A stretch of DNA of 35,367 bases. It comes from Bacillota bacterium (GTDB lineage: Bacteria > Bacillota > Clostridia > Oscillospirales > Oscillospiraceae). How positions within the stretch are numbered: position 1 is the stretch's first letter; each line of letters begins with the position of its first letter. The position numbers and the translations under genes were made by a program. Positions 22,608-30,332 of this stretch are shown here, piece by piece. Location: contig JAEXWS010000242.1 of NCBI GenBank assembly GCA_023406225.1, forward strand, positions 1-35,367, given 5' to 3'. The notes below the pieces were generated by a model. The model was not told where the DNA came from. It did not search any database and saw only the letters and a list, made by a program, of their open reading frames with translations.

Positions 22608-23329
22608 TCTTCTTCGACCTCCTCACCGGAAAGAGCAAGATAAGCGTCCTCAAACTTAGTGCAGCCGCTTGTTTCTTTTGCCTGTTCAACTGTGCCATAA
22701 AAAACGGCTTTCCCCTGCTTGAGAATACATATCTCGTCGCAGAGGGTTTCTACTTCGTCCATGAAATGTGAAGTCAGAAAGATAGTTAAGCCTTTGCTTT
22801 TCAAATCAGACAAGATTTTCCATACGCTGCGACGGGCTTTTGCGTCAAGTCCCGTTGTCAGCTCGTCAAGAAATACAAGCTGTGGGTTTGGAATGAGCGC
22901 AAGGACGATAAACAGCCGTTGCCTTTCGCCACCGGAAAGATTTTTTACTGCTCTGCCTATCTTATCGCCTATTCCAAATTTGGTACAAAGTTCTTTCCAG
23001 TCCGCCGGGTTTTTATAAAGACAGGCGGTTTCTTCGCATAGTTCAGAAACTTTAATTTCCGGCTGATAGTCACCCTCTTGAAATTGTACGCCCACATTTT
23101 GAAAAAGGCTGCGCCTGTTCTTTTGGGGATTGCACCCTAAGACAGTTATTGTACCGCTGTCCGCAGTTCTTGTCCCCAAGATACATTCAATGGTAGTGCT
23201 TTTTCCTGCTCCATTCGCTCCAAGCAGTCCATAAACAGTACCACTTTCTACGGATAGACTGATATTGTCTATCGCAAGCAGCTTGCCATAGGACTTTGAC
23301 AACTGCTCCACTTCGATTACTGTTTGCAT
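22604..23329 (-). CDS. ABC exporter ATP-binding protein
   Basis: 241 residues. Walker A GANGAGKST (about 34-42), Q-loop VGVQFQEGDY, signature LSGGERQR (about 131-138), Walker B LVFLDELTTGLDAKAR, and switch His in TSHF. It pairs with the permease encoded next. The Walker B Glu is present (LDE), so ATP hydrolysis should be intact. AAGGAGG lies 7 bases before the ATG, a strong site. It is transcribed from the MerR-type promoter at 23363-23394 and lies directly downstream of the MerR gene, the usual set-up for drug-induced efflux. Confidence 0.94.
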   Translation of the reverse strand: MQTVIEVEQLSKSYGKLLAIDNISLSVESGTVYGLLGANGAGKSTTIECILGTRTADSGTITVLGCNPQKNRRSLFQNVGVQFQEGDYQPEIKVSELCEETACLYKNPADWKELCTKFGIGDKIGRAVKNLSGGERQRLFIVLALIPNPQLVFLDELTTGLDAKARRSVWKILSDLKSKGLTIFLTSHFMDEVETLCDEICILKQGKAVFYGTVEQAKETSGCTKFEDAYLALSGEEVEEE

Positions 23330-23362
23330 AGTAATACCTCCTTAGCTTTGTTTTCGTAAATA

Positions 23363-23394
23363 AGAATACCACCAATGAAAACATTGGTGGTAAA
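23363..23394 (-). promoter_or_regulatory. MerR-type promoter of the ABC operon
   Basis: Minus strand TTTACC (23389-23394), 20-base spacer, TATTCT (23363-23368). The long spacer is a near-perfect dyad, part of ACCACCAATG-TTTT-CATTGGTGGT (23368-23391). An overlong spacer filled by a palindrome is the classic MerR activator arrangement. The same hairpin followed by TATTCTTATTT could also terminate the merR mRNA; both readings may hold. Confidence 0.7.
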
Positions 23395-23406
23395 GTGTAG
23401 GGTTTA

Positions 23407-24147
23407 TTAAAATCGAATTTTCATTTCTTGTAGCATATTCAAGACTTTATGAGCATTTTCTTCTGCCGCCGAAAGTGAAATAATAAGTCTATCACAAGCT
23501 GAAATAATATCGTCAGATTGCTTTGGAGTGTTTAATTCAGTCCGAATATCTGTATGGGGATTTTTTGATATTTGTTGGAGCAACCGTAAAATTGCTTCTA
23601 ATGAATAATTTGCACACCGTAGAGAACGAATAATTTTTAACCGCCGTATATCTTCGTCCGAATATACACGATACCCATTTTCTTTTCGTTTAACGGTAAG
23701 CAAACCGTTCATTTCCCAATTTCGGAGCGCATCCATAGAAATATCAAGTGCTTCGGATACCTCTTTCCGCTTTAAACATTGTGTATGTTCCTGCAAGTTG
23801 CTGGACAAAAGCTGTTTTACAATTTCAATAGCTTCCTCCGCATTGGTGCGCTCTTGCTTAATTTGTTTTAGATAGTCATTGATAAGTAAGATGGCAGCGT
23901 CAAAATCTCCTGTCGCTGCTATTTTAGTCATTTGAACAATTTTCTTCCGCAGTCCATTTTGTAATACTTCAACTTGAAACGCAATCCGCACCAATCGGCA
24001 TTGTTCTATGTGAAATTCTGTAAATACCCGATAGCCGTTTGGTAATCGTTCGGGCTTCGGGATTAACTTTAATTTTTCGTATAGCCGTACTGTGTTAGGG
24101 TGTATTCCAATTATTTCCGCAACCTCGGCGGTTTTATACGTTGTCAT
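23407..24147 (-). CDS. MerR-family regulator with two DNA-binding domains
   Basis: 246 residues. Two MerR-type HTH-wing units: KTAEVAEIIGIHPNTVRLYEKLKLI with PNGYRVF (about 5-43), and LKRKEVSEALDISMDALRNWEMNGLL with ENGYRVYSDEDI (about 125-167). Between them is a helical stretch, and after the second a C-terminal coiled region (180-246). Most MerR proteins have one HTH and dimerise; a tandem pair could bind a half-site pair alone or bridge two dyads. It precedes the ABC operon. An AGAGGTG site lies upstream of the ATG, with a promoter at 24219-24247. Likely sensor of the exporter's substrate. Confidence 0.9.
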   Translation of the reverse strand: MTTYKTAEVAEIIGIHPNTVRLYEKLKLIPKPERLPNGYRVFTEFHIEQCRLVRIAFQVEVLQNGLRKKIVQMTKIAATGDFDAAILLINDYLKQIKQERTNAEEAIEIVKQLLSSNLQEHTQCLKRKEVSEALDISMDALRNWEMNGLLTVKRKENGYRVYSDEDIRRLKIIRSLRCANYSLEAILRLLQQISKNPHTDIRTELNTPKQSDDIISACDRLIISLSAAEENAHKVLNMLQEMKIRF

Positions 24148-24218
24148 TGATTATCACCTCTATTCTTTTCTGCAATAATATCATAAATCAAAAGTCTGGT
24201 GTTATAGTGTAGTGTTTT

Positions 24219-24247
24219 ATTATATCATGGAGATTAAACCACTACAA
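24219..24247 (-). promoter_or_regulatory. merR promoter
   Basis: Minus strand TTGTAG (24242-24247), 17 bases, TATAAT (24219-24224). Confidence 0.65.
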
Positions 24248-24304
24248 GGTGAAATATGATTTTAAGGCTTTCGGTCAAGCCCAACAATAAATGAAAGTTA
24301 TGAA

Positions 24305-24458
24305 ATTGCAGCGCATAATGGCTGCAATATTTTTTTGATCTGATTTTGTTTTCCGTTTGGCATTTTTAAAATTTTTTTGTAGTAGGTAATGAGAAAAGAA
24401 ATCAAAAAACTACTTGAAACTTCGTCAAAACCGCCATGCACGGTGTAGTAGGTAGTGA
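24305..24458 (+). other. Candidate transfer-origin region upstream of mobC
   Basis: An 8-bp perfect hairpin ATTGCAGC/GCTGCAAT (24305-24312, 24321-24328) with a T7 tract could be a terminator or an oriT stem. The 14-mer GTAGTAGGTARTGA occurs twice in direct orientation, 66 bases apart (24379-24392, 24445-24458). Repeats just upstream of mobC are typical of oriT. No nick sequence is recognised, so this is inference. The rest of 24148-24472 is otherwise featureless. Confidence 0.45.
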
Positions 24459-24472
24459 AAGGAGAAATGCGA

Positions 24473-24814
24473 ATGGAAAAACGAAAACGGAACGTGCAAA
24501 TTATTGTACGAGTGACAGAGGAGGAACGGGTGTCGATTGAAGAAAAAATGAAGCAGATACCGACGATAAATCTGTCTGCCTACGCCCGTAAAATGCTCAT
24601 TGACGGGTACATCATCATACTTGATTTACAGGAAGTCAAAGCGCATACGGCGCAGCTACAAAAAATCGGCGTAAACATCAATCAGATTGCAAAGCGTATC
24701 AATGAAACAGGGCAGATTTATGCCGACGACATGGACGAGGTAAAGCGTGTTATGGAAGAGATTTGGAGATTGGAACGTCGGCTGCTTCTGCAATTCAAGG
24801 GGCTGACGAAATGA
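24473..24814 (+). CDS. mobC: MobC-like relaxosome accessory protein
   Basis: 113 residues. Ribbon-helix-helix start (RNVQIIVRVTEEERVSIEEKM), then LSAYARKMLIDGYII. The MobC signature helix pair QLQKIGVNINQIAKRINETG and DDMDEVKRVMEEIWRLERRL follows, as in the Tn4451/Tn1549-type mobilization region. MobC binds oriT and helps a relaxase nick it. Start at 24473, 8 bases past AAAGGAG; an ATG at 24467 is too close. Normally the relaxase follows by a 4-base overlap; here the overlapping ATGA is present at 24811, but the reading frame leads to only a short remnant. The transfer system is incomplete. Confidence 0.88.
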   Translation: MEKRKRNVQIIVRVTEEERVSIEEKMKQIPTINLSAYARKMLIDGYIIILDLQEVKAHTAQLQKIGVNINQIAKRINETGQIYADDMDEVKRVMEEIWRLERRLLLQFKGLTK

Positions 24815-24945
24815 GGGTTTGGGAAACTTCCCAACAAGCAAAATGCAGCGTCGGCAGACGGGGCGTTTTACGGGAACGGCTATCCGTACCCTATGCTTGC
24901 TACGTAACTTATCACATGACAAAACAAGGAAAGGACGGGAACGGA

Positions 24946-25146
24946 ATGGAAGAGAAACAGAAAATCAAAAATGGACATATTGTAGTAAAAAATCCGCTTT
25001 TTCAAGAGTTGCCAAAACACGAAATAGCGATAAAATCCAGTAGAACATTATACCGCTTTACAGGCAGTTATGACGGAGAAAGGAGCCTGCCTCATAAGGT
25101 TTTGCGCCTTATGGAACAGGAAAAAGCAAAGAAAGATGTTGATTAA
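24946..25146 (+). CDS. TnpW-like small transposon protein
   Basis: 66 residues. C-terminal pattern SSRTLYRFTGSYDGERSLPH, then KVLRLMEQEKAKK resembles the small TnpW family encoded ahead of the large serine recombinase in Tn4451-type elements (RTxYxVxxxF...ExxxxKxxRL). The match is by eye and short. The ATG at 24946 has AGGAAAGGA upstream; the same frame is open from 24811, and that longer form (112 residues) has an unrelated basic N-terminus, which may be the scar of a lost relaxase. The stop overlaps no other gene and the recombinase starts 76 bases later. Confidence 0.55.
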   Translation: MEEKQKIKNGHIVVKNPLFQELPKHEIAIKSSRTLYRFTGSYDGERSLPHKVLRLMEQEKAKKDVD

Positions 25147-25222
25147 AAATGCCGGAGCCGATAAAATAGAAATATGCAATCCTGTATTGGCAGACTGCCC
25201 GCCGATGAAAGGAGCAGAAATT

Positions 25223-26866
25223 ATGCAAAGGCAGTCTGACAAAATTACCGCCCTTTATTGCCGTTTATCGAGAGATGATGAAATGGCGGGCGACAGCAAC
25301 AGCATTGTAAATCAAAAGGCGATTTTAAGTAAATACGCAAAGGAAAACGGCTTCAAAAACACCTTGTTTTTCGTGGACGACGGGTATTCAGGTACGAACT
25401 TCAACCGTCCGAGTTGGAATGAACTGTTAGAACGGATTGAGAACGGCGAAGTGTCCGCACTGATAGTCAAGGATATGTCGCGACTTGGGCGCGATTATCT
25501 GAAAGTGGGATTTTACACCGAAGTCCTGTTTGTGGAAAAGGGAGTACGCTTCATTGCCATTAACAACGGTATTGACAGCGCAAATCAAACGGACAGCGAC
25601 TTCACCCCCTTTTTAAATATCATAAACGAGTGGTACGCAAAAGACACAAGCAAGAAAATCCGCGCTGTGATGAAGTCCAAAGGAGAAGCGGGGGAACATC
25701 TCTGTACCAACCCGCCCTATGGCTACATGAAAGACGCTGACAATCCCAAACAATGGATAGTGGATAGTGAAGCCGCCGGGGTAGTCAAGCGGATATTTGC
25801 GCTCTGCTTAGAGGGTTACGGGTCAACACAGATTGCCCGTATTTTGAAAGCGGATAAAGTCATAACGCCGACTATCCATTTTCAGCGGACAGGCAGGGCA
25901 ACAAGGAACACGCCGCCGGACAATACGTATCACTGGACGGGCGACACCGTAGCTGACATTTTGGAGCGTCCAGAGTATCAAGGACATACGGTAAACTTCA
26001 AGACCTACAAGCAGTCCTACAAGAGCAAGAAAACCTGCTACAATCCGATTGAAAAACAGCTTGTGTTTGAGAATACCCATGAAGCAATTATAGACGCTGA
26101 TACATGGGAACGGGTGCAGGAATTGCGGAAGAACAAACGCCGCCCAACGAGGACGGGAAATACAAATCTGTTCTCTGGCATTGTCCGCTGTGCTGACTGT
26201 GGGGAAAAACTGTATTACTGCACAAGCAAAAACTTTGACGCGCGGCAAGACCATTTTGTTTGCTCCACTTCAAGGCTCAAAGGGAAAGAAATCTGCCCGA
26301 CGCATTTTATCCGCGCGGTGGTCTTGGAACAGGGCGTACTTGCTCACATGAGATTGACGATTGCCTGTGTTGTGAACCACGAGGAACAATTCCGCAAAGC
26401 TATGGGTGCGAAGCAAAAAGCCGAAACAAAACGGGAACTTGCGGCGAAGCGGCGGCAACTGACACAAGCGGAACGCCGGATTGAGGAATTGGACAGACTA
26501 TTTAAGCGTATTTACGAAGATAACGCCAACGGAAAACTTTCCGACAGCAGATTTCAAATGCTCTCTGACGATTACGAACGGGAGCAGGAAGAACTGCGGG
26601 AAAAGCTGTTGCAACTAAACGAAGAAATTACGCAGCAGGAAGAACAGGCAGAAAACATTGACAGGTTTATCGGCAAGGTACGGAAGTATCTCGATTTGGA
26701 CGAGCTGACGCCCACTGTTTTGAACGACATGGTAAAGGCGGTGTATGTTCATACGCCCGACAAGTCAAGCGGCATACGGGAACAGCAGATTGATATTTCC
26801 TATGACCTTGTGGGAATACTCCCCATGTCCTTGCTTAATAACCTATCAAACGGAGAAACGGCATAG
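25223..26866 (+). CDS. Large serine recombinase (TnpX-like)
   Basis: 547 residues. Resolvase domain (1-150) with catalytic Ser16 in YCRLSRDDE and DMSRLGRD (84-91), the arginine-rich active-site helix. Recombinase domain (about 175-290, NPPYGYMKD...WTGDTVADILERPEYQG). Zinc ribbon (about 310-360: VRCADCGEKLYYC, then HFVCSTSR and C). A coiled coil follows (about 395-485), then a C-terminal DUF4368-type tail. It should excise and integrate the element between its ends without target duplication beyond 2 bases. ATG at 25223 follows AAAGGAG by 8 bases. TnpX of Tn4451 is longer (about 700), so this is the shorter branch. A terminator overlaps its stop. Confidence 0.95.
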   Translation: MQRQSDKITALYCRLSRDDEMAGDSNSIVNQKAILSKYAKENGFKNTLFFVDDGYSGTNFNRPSWNELLERIENGEVSALIVKDMSRLGRDYLKVGFYTEVLFVEKGVRFIAINNGIDSANQTDSDFTPFLNIINEWYAKDTSKKIRAVMKSKGEAGEHLCTNPPYGYMKDADNPKQWIVDSEAAGVVKRIFALCLEGYGSTQIARILKADKVITPTIHFQRTGRATRNTPPDNTYHWTGDTVADILERPEYQGHTVNFKTYKQSYKSKKTCYNPIEKQLVFENTHEAIIDADTWERVQELRKNKRRPTRTGNTNLFSGIVRCADCGEKLYYCTSKNFDARQDHFVCSTSRLKGKEICPTHFIRAVVLEQGVLAHMRLTIACVVNHEEQFRKAMGAKQKAETKRELAAKRRQLTQAERRIEELDRLFKRIYEDNANGKLSDSRFQMLSDDYEREQEELREKLLQLNEEITQQEEQAENIDRFIGKVRKYLDLDELTPTVLNDMVKAVYVHTPDKSSGIREQQIDISYDLVGILPMSLLNNLSNGETA

Positions 26867-26884
26867 CCGAAGCTACGCCGTTTC
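26855..26884 (+). terminator. Terminator of the recombinase gene
   Basis: GAAACGGC and ATAGC-type stem (26855-26867) pairs with 26872-26884 with one mismatch, loop CGAA, then TTTCCCG; it overlaps the TAG stop (26864-26866). Confidence 0.65.
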
Positions 26885-26898
26885 CCGAAAACATTCCT

Positions 26899-26914
26899 AT
26901 GCTGTTTTATGAGT
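26899..26914. repeat. Right terminal inverted repeat of the element
   Basis: ATGCTGTTTTATGAGT is the reverse complement of the left ACTCATAAAACAGTAT in 15 of 16 positions. Confidence 0.8.
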
Positions 26915-26925
26915 GCCGCCCGAAT

Positions 26926-26944
26926 GGGCCGCCGCTTTTCATCA
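26926..26944. terminator. Right half of the split terminator hairpin
   Basis: GGGCCGCCGCTTTTCATCA pairs perfectly with 18577-18595; it ends with the spoIVB stop codon. Confidence 0.92.
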
Positions 26945-28009
26945 GGCCACGGGTTCCTGGGTCATCTCCCCGGCCTCCAGCATATTTTCGATAAAAATTC
27001 CATAACCTTTGGTAGGGTCGTTCAGCAGAACGTGGGTCACCGCGCCCACGATCCTGCCGTTTTGCAAAATGGGACTGCCGCTCATGCCCTGCACGATGCC
27101 GCCGGTGGCGGCGATCAGGTCCGGGTCCGTGACGGACAGCACCAGGTCCCGTCCGTCGGCCGCATTGCCCACCACTTTTAAAATTTCGATGTCATATTCC
27201 CGCACCTCGTCCCCCTGGATGTTGGAGAGGATGACGGCGCTTCCCGTCCGCACCTCGCTGGGCCGCGCCACGGGCACCGCCTCGCCCATGGAGGCGGCCA
27301 TGGCGCCGCCCTCCATGTGCCCGAAGATGCCGCCGCTGGTATTGGCGTACAGCTCGCCCAGATCGGTGGTCAGGTCAAAATCGCCCCGCAGCTCGCCCGC
27401 GTCGCCCACCGCGCCCTTTTTCACCGCTTTCACGGTGGAGGGCAGGATGGAGCCGGAGGAGAAGGGCATGAGCAGGGCCGTGTCCGTGTCCGTGATGCCG
27501 TGGCCCAGCGCGCCGAAGGTATTGCTGTCCGGATCGTAGAAGGTCATGGTGCCGATGCCCGCCATGCTGTCCCGGATCCAGGCGCCGATGCTGTATTGGC
27601 CCTGGTCATTCTGCTCCGGAGCGACCGGAAGCGTCATGTTTTTTCCGGCCCGGCGCACCTGAAGGCTGGTGGCCTGCCGGCCGTTTTTCTGCAAAAGCGA
27701 TTGAAACTGCTCTGTGGAGGTCACGGAAACGCCGCCGCACTTGACGATCACATCGCCGGTCTGCAGCCCGCAGGTCTTCGCCGGCGTGCCGCCGTCGGAC
27801 AGCTTGACCACCAAAACGCCCCGGGAGAACAGCTTGATTCCCACCGTGTGTCCCACCGGGACCAGCATCCGGGCGGAGGTGCCTTGAGCGGCCGCGCCCG
27901 CCGTCACGCCGGCGGCCTGCGCAGGCGCCGCGGCGCACAGCAGCAGCGCCAGAGCGGCCGCCGCTCCGCCCCGCAGCAGCCGTTTTGTTTTTTGAAATGG
28001 TCCATACAT
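26942..28009 (-). CDS. spoIVB: SpoIVB, sporulation serine peptidase
   Basis: 355 residues. N-terminal signal/anchor (about 13-34), PDZ domain (about 60-130, GVLVVKLSDGGTPAKTCGLQTGDVI), then S55 peptidase: His170 in GALGHGI and Ser310 in GIVQGMSGSPILQNG. In sporulation SpoIVB is secreted from the forespore and cleaves SpoIVFA to release pro-sigma-K processing. It normally lies next to spo0A; here the mobile element and the Nudix gene separate them. The start at 28009 has AGGGGTG 5 bases upstream; an in-frame extension to 28093 lies in a structured gap. It follows ftsZ on the same strand past a terminator, so a forespore promoter is expected. Confidence 0.95.
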   Translation of the reverse strand: MYGPFQKTKRLLRGGAAAALALLLCAAAPAQAAGVTAGAAAQGTSARMLVPVGHTVGIKLFSRGVLVVKLSDGGTPAKTCGLQTGDVIVKCGGVSVTSTEQFQSLLQKNGRQATSLQVRRAGKNMTLPVAPEQNDQGQYSIGAWIRDSMAGIGTMTFYDPDSNTFGALGHGITDTDTALLMPFSSGSILPSTVKAVKKGAVGDAGELRGDFDLTTDLGELYANTSGGIFGHMEGGAMAASMGEAVPVARPSEVRTGSAVILSNIQGDEVREYDIEILKVVGNAADGRDLVLSVTDPDLIAATGGIVQGMSGSPILQNGRIVGAVTHVLLNDPTKGYGIFIENMLEAGEMTQEPVA

Positions 28010-28159
28010 GAAATCACCCCTTTCGAAAACGCAGCCGGTAAACGTCGCATTTACCGGCACGGTTATCTTCTGCGGAAGCGGCGTGGGACACACGAAGCAA
28101 AAAGCGGCAGCGCGCCCATGGCAGGATCAGGTTTCGCGGCGGCGCGGGGATATACAAAA

Positions 28160-28195
28160 ACTCCGCAGGCAAATGCCTGCGGAGTTCTCTTTTTT
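28160..28195. terminator. Terminator between ftsZ and spoIVB
   Basis: 11-bp perfect stem ACTCCGCAGGC/GCCTGCGGAGT (28160-28170, 28175-28185), loop AAAT, then a T8 run on the plus side and AAAAA (T run on the minus side). A second 9-bp hairpin GCCGGTAAA/TTTACCGGC lies just upstream of spoIVB (28032-28056). Confidence 0.9.
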
Positions 28196-28203
28196 TTCAT
28201 TTT

Positions 28204-29319
28204 TCAATCGCGTCTGTTGAAAATTTTAAAAATATCGTCGAAGGGGTCCTCTTCCGGGATCTCCGGCTTGGGATCGTCCGCCGCGTCCAGGGGCACCGGC
28301 TCCGGGACGGGGGCGGGGGCCGCGCCGGTCTGCATGCCGGGCAGCTTCGGCAGGGGCTCGGGCTCTTTGTCGAATCCCGTGGCGATGACGGTGACCCGGA
28401 TCTCGTCGTCCAGGTTTTCGTCGAAGGTGGCGCCGAAAATGGTGAGGGCGTCCGGGTGGACGGCGGCCTGCACCAGGCTGGCGGCCTGCTCCACCTCCTC
28501 CAATCCGATGTCCATGGAGCCGGTGACGTTGATGAGCACGCCCTTGGCCCCCTCGATGGAGGTCTCCAGCAGCGGGCTGGAAATGGCCATCCTGGCGGCT
28601 TCCTCGGCCTTGCCCTTACCCGCGGCCCGGCCCACGCCCATGTGGGCCATGCCCGCGTTTTTCATGATGGCGGTCACGTCCGCAAAGTCCAGATTGATAA
28701 AGCCCGTGTCCCGGATCAGGTCGGAGATGGACTGCACCGCCTGGCGCAGCACGTCGTCCGCGATCTCGAAGGCATTGGCAAAGGTAATCTTTTGGTCGGT
28801 GGCGTGCTTGAGCCGCTCGTTGGGGATGATGACCAGGGAATCCACCTTCTCGCTCAGCTCCGCAATGCCGCTTTCGGCCTGCTGCATCCGGCGGCGGCCC
28901 TCAAAGCCGAAGGGCTTGGTGACCACGGCCACGGTGAGGATGTCCATCTCCTTGGCGATCTCCGCCACGATGGGCGCGCCGCCGGTGCCGGTGCCGCCGC
29001 CCATGCCGGCGGTAATGAACACCATATCGGTGTCCTCCAGGGCCTTGGCGATCTGGTTGCGGCTCTCCTCGGCGGACTTGCGGCCCACCTCGGGATCGGA
29101 GCCGGCGCCCTGTCCGTGGGTCAGCTTCTCGCCGATCTGGATCTTATAGGTGGCGCTGGAGACGTTCAGCGCCTGCTTATCGGTATTCACCGCGACAAAA
29201 TCCACGCCCTTCGTGCCGGAGCGGACCATGCGGTTCACCACGTTGTTTCCGCCGCCGCCCACGCCGATGACCTTGATGTTGACAACGGTATCCGGGCCGG
29301 TTTCCAAGCCAAATGCCAT
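28204..29319 (-). CDS. ftsZ: Cell-division protein FtsZ
   Basis: 371 residues. Tubulin signature AGMGGGTGTG (about 104-113), IKVIGVGGGGNNVVNRM (15-31), the T7 loop NLDFADV, and the conserved C-terminal tail (EEDPFDDIFKIFNRRD) that binds partner proteins. A Pro/Glu-rich linker (about 320-355) precedes the tail. FtsZ polymerises with GTP to form the division ring. AGGAGG lies 9 bases before the ATG. It has its own promoter (29406-29434), and ftsA is not next to it. Downstream spoIVB is separated by a terminator. Confidence 0.98.
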   Translation of the reverse strand: MAFGLETGPDTVVNIKVIGVGGGGNNVVNRMVRSGTKGVDFVAVNTDKQALNVSSATYKIQIGEKLTHGQGAGSDPEVGRKSAEESRNQIAKALEDTDMVFITAGMGGGTGTGGAPIVAEIAKEMDILTVAVVTKPFGFEGRRRMQQAESGIAELSEKVDSLVIIPNERLKHATDQKITFANAFEIADDVLRQAVQSISDLIRDTGFINLDFADVTAIMKNAGMAHMGVGRAAGKGKAEEAARMAISSPLLETSIEGAKGVLINVTGSMDIGLEEVEQAASLVQAAVHPDALTIFGATFDENLDDEIRVTVIATGFDKEPEPLPKLPGMQTGAAPAPVPEPVPLDAADDPKPEIPEEDPFDDIFKIFNRRD

Positions 29320-29405
29320 GTTGGGTGCCTCCTGCTATCATTTGTATGAAAGGACAGAAATGTCCCTTGAATCCCTCAATATCCTGTGGTTGACGTATTT
29401 AGATT

Positions 29406-29434
29406 ATTGTATGACACTTTCCGGTCCCGGTCAA
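29406..29434 (-). promoter_or_regulatory. ftsZ promoter
   Basis: Minus strand TTGACC (29429-29434), 17 bases, TACAAT (29406-29411), about 87 bases upstream of the ATG. The rest of the 29320-29507 gap carries no other clear site. Confidence 0.8.
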
Positions 29435-29507
29435 GAGGGCCGCAGGCTTTTCCGCGACTTTTTTGCAGGGGGCCTCCCGGGAAAGCGCGCGGTTTTCCAA
29501 AGACCCG

Positions 29508-30275
29508 TCAATTCTCGATAAAATGGACCGCCCCGTCTTCCCTGGTGAGCTGGATGACGCCGGTCTGGTTGGTCTCCAGCGTGTCCACCACCACCTGCAG
29601 CGCCCGCAGCTTAAAATCGTAATCCGCGCCGTAGGGCAGCTCCACGCTGAAGCGCCCCGCGTAGTCCATGGTCAAAAGGGAGATGTCCCCCAGGTGGATG
29701 GCGTCCACCTGGTCCAGCATCTCCGCGTCCTTCAGCGCGGCCAGCAGGTCCAGCAGGCTCTGCTGCTGGCTGGCGTACTCCGTGGAGAGGGCGATGGGCG
29801 TGCCCACCGAGGGCGCCAGCAGCCGGCATCCGTCCACCACCGCCAGATCCGCGGCCTCGGCGGGGTCCTTTTGATCCACGACCCAGCTCTTTTTACTGGG
29901 GCTGATCAGCCAGGCGGAGCCGTCCTGCACCACGGCCAGCGGCGTGCCGCACTCCTGAACGTCGATGAGCAGGGTATCCGGCAGCTCGCGGTTGATGCGC
30001 AGCTCCTCCACATAGGGCAGCTCCCGCCGCACGTTCTGGTTCACGTCGTACTTGTTCAGCAGGATCAGGTTGTCGCCCCGGGAGACGCCGGTGGCGCGCT
30101 CCACCTCCTGGGGGGTGTAACGCTCCGTGCCGGTGACGACGATGGCGTCCACCCGGAAAAACAGCGTCAGAGCCACCACGATCACGGCGCAGATGGCCAA
30201 CATGGACAGCAGCTTATAGAGGAAGCCGAAGCCTCCCCTTCTCCGCCGCCGGCTGGAACCTCTTCGTCTGGCCAT
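29508..30275 (-). CDS. ftsQ: Cell-division protein FtsQ/DivIB
   Basis: 255 residues. A very basic cytoplasmic N-terminus (RRRGSSRRRRRGG), one membrane segment (about 24-40, LLSMLAICAVIVVALTLFF), then the POTRA domain (VDAIVVTGTERYTPQEVERATGV) and the FtsQ beta domain. It belongs to the division complex with FtsL and FtsB, linking the ring to wall synthesis. ATG at 30275 is selected for the GGAG site 10 bases upstream; ATG codons at 30284 and 30293 are possible but too close to the site. murA lies directly upstream (57 bases). Confidence 0.9.
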   Translation of the reverse strand: MARRRGSSRRRRRGGFGFLYKLLSMLAICAVIVVALTLFFRVDAIVVTGTERYTPQEVERATGVSRGDNLILLNKYDVNQNVRRELPYVEELRINRELPDTLLIDVQECGTPLAVVQDGSAWLISPSKKSWVVDQKDPAEAADLAVVDGCRLLAPSVGTPIALSTEYASQQQSLLDLLAALKDAEMLDQVDAIHLGDISLLTMDYAGRFSVELPYGADYDFKLRALQVVVDTLETNQTGVIQLTREDGAVHFIEN

Positions 30276-30332
30276 GGTCGTCATGCTCCTCATCCTGATC
30301 TGGAGTTCCCCCCGCGCCTGCGCGGGAATTTT

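Larger units (their letters stand above)
18596..26925 (+). mobile_element. About 8.3-kb integrated element with serine recombinase, MobC, MerR/ABC cargo and Tn916-like tail
   Basis: AT-rich block between GC-rich chromosomal genes. Outer limits are set by the split terminator. Imperfect terminal repeats, ACTCATAAAACAGTAT (18607-18622) and its inverted 15/16 match (26899-26914), mark the ends. AATGG occurs at both junctions (18597-18601, 26923-26927). From left: 514-residue membrane protein; Orf8-like HTH, Orf7-like sigma, leader, KTR protein, ABC pair and MerR (minus strand); then MobC, TnpW-like and the large serine recombinase (plus strand). No relaxase or conjugation genes. It is best seen as a mobilizable or formerly mobilizable transposon. 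The exact 2-base crossover cannot be fixed from this copy alone. Confidence 0.9.

Noticed and set aside
24763..25146. Longer form of the TnpW-like gene (127 codons)
   Set aside because: The upstream part overlaps mobC in another frame and has no family pattern; the ATG at 24946 has the better ribosome site.
18596..26925. Prophage or complete conjugative transposon
   Set aside because: No capsid, tail, relaxase, VirB4 or coupling-protein genes; the content fits a small mobilizable or degenerate element.
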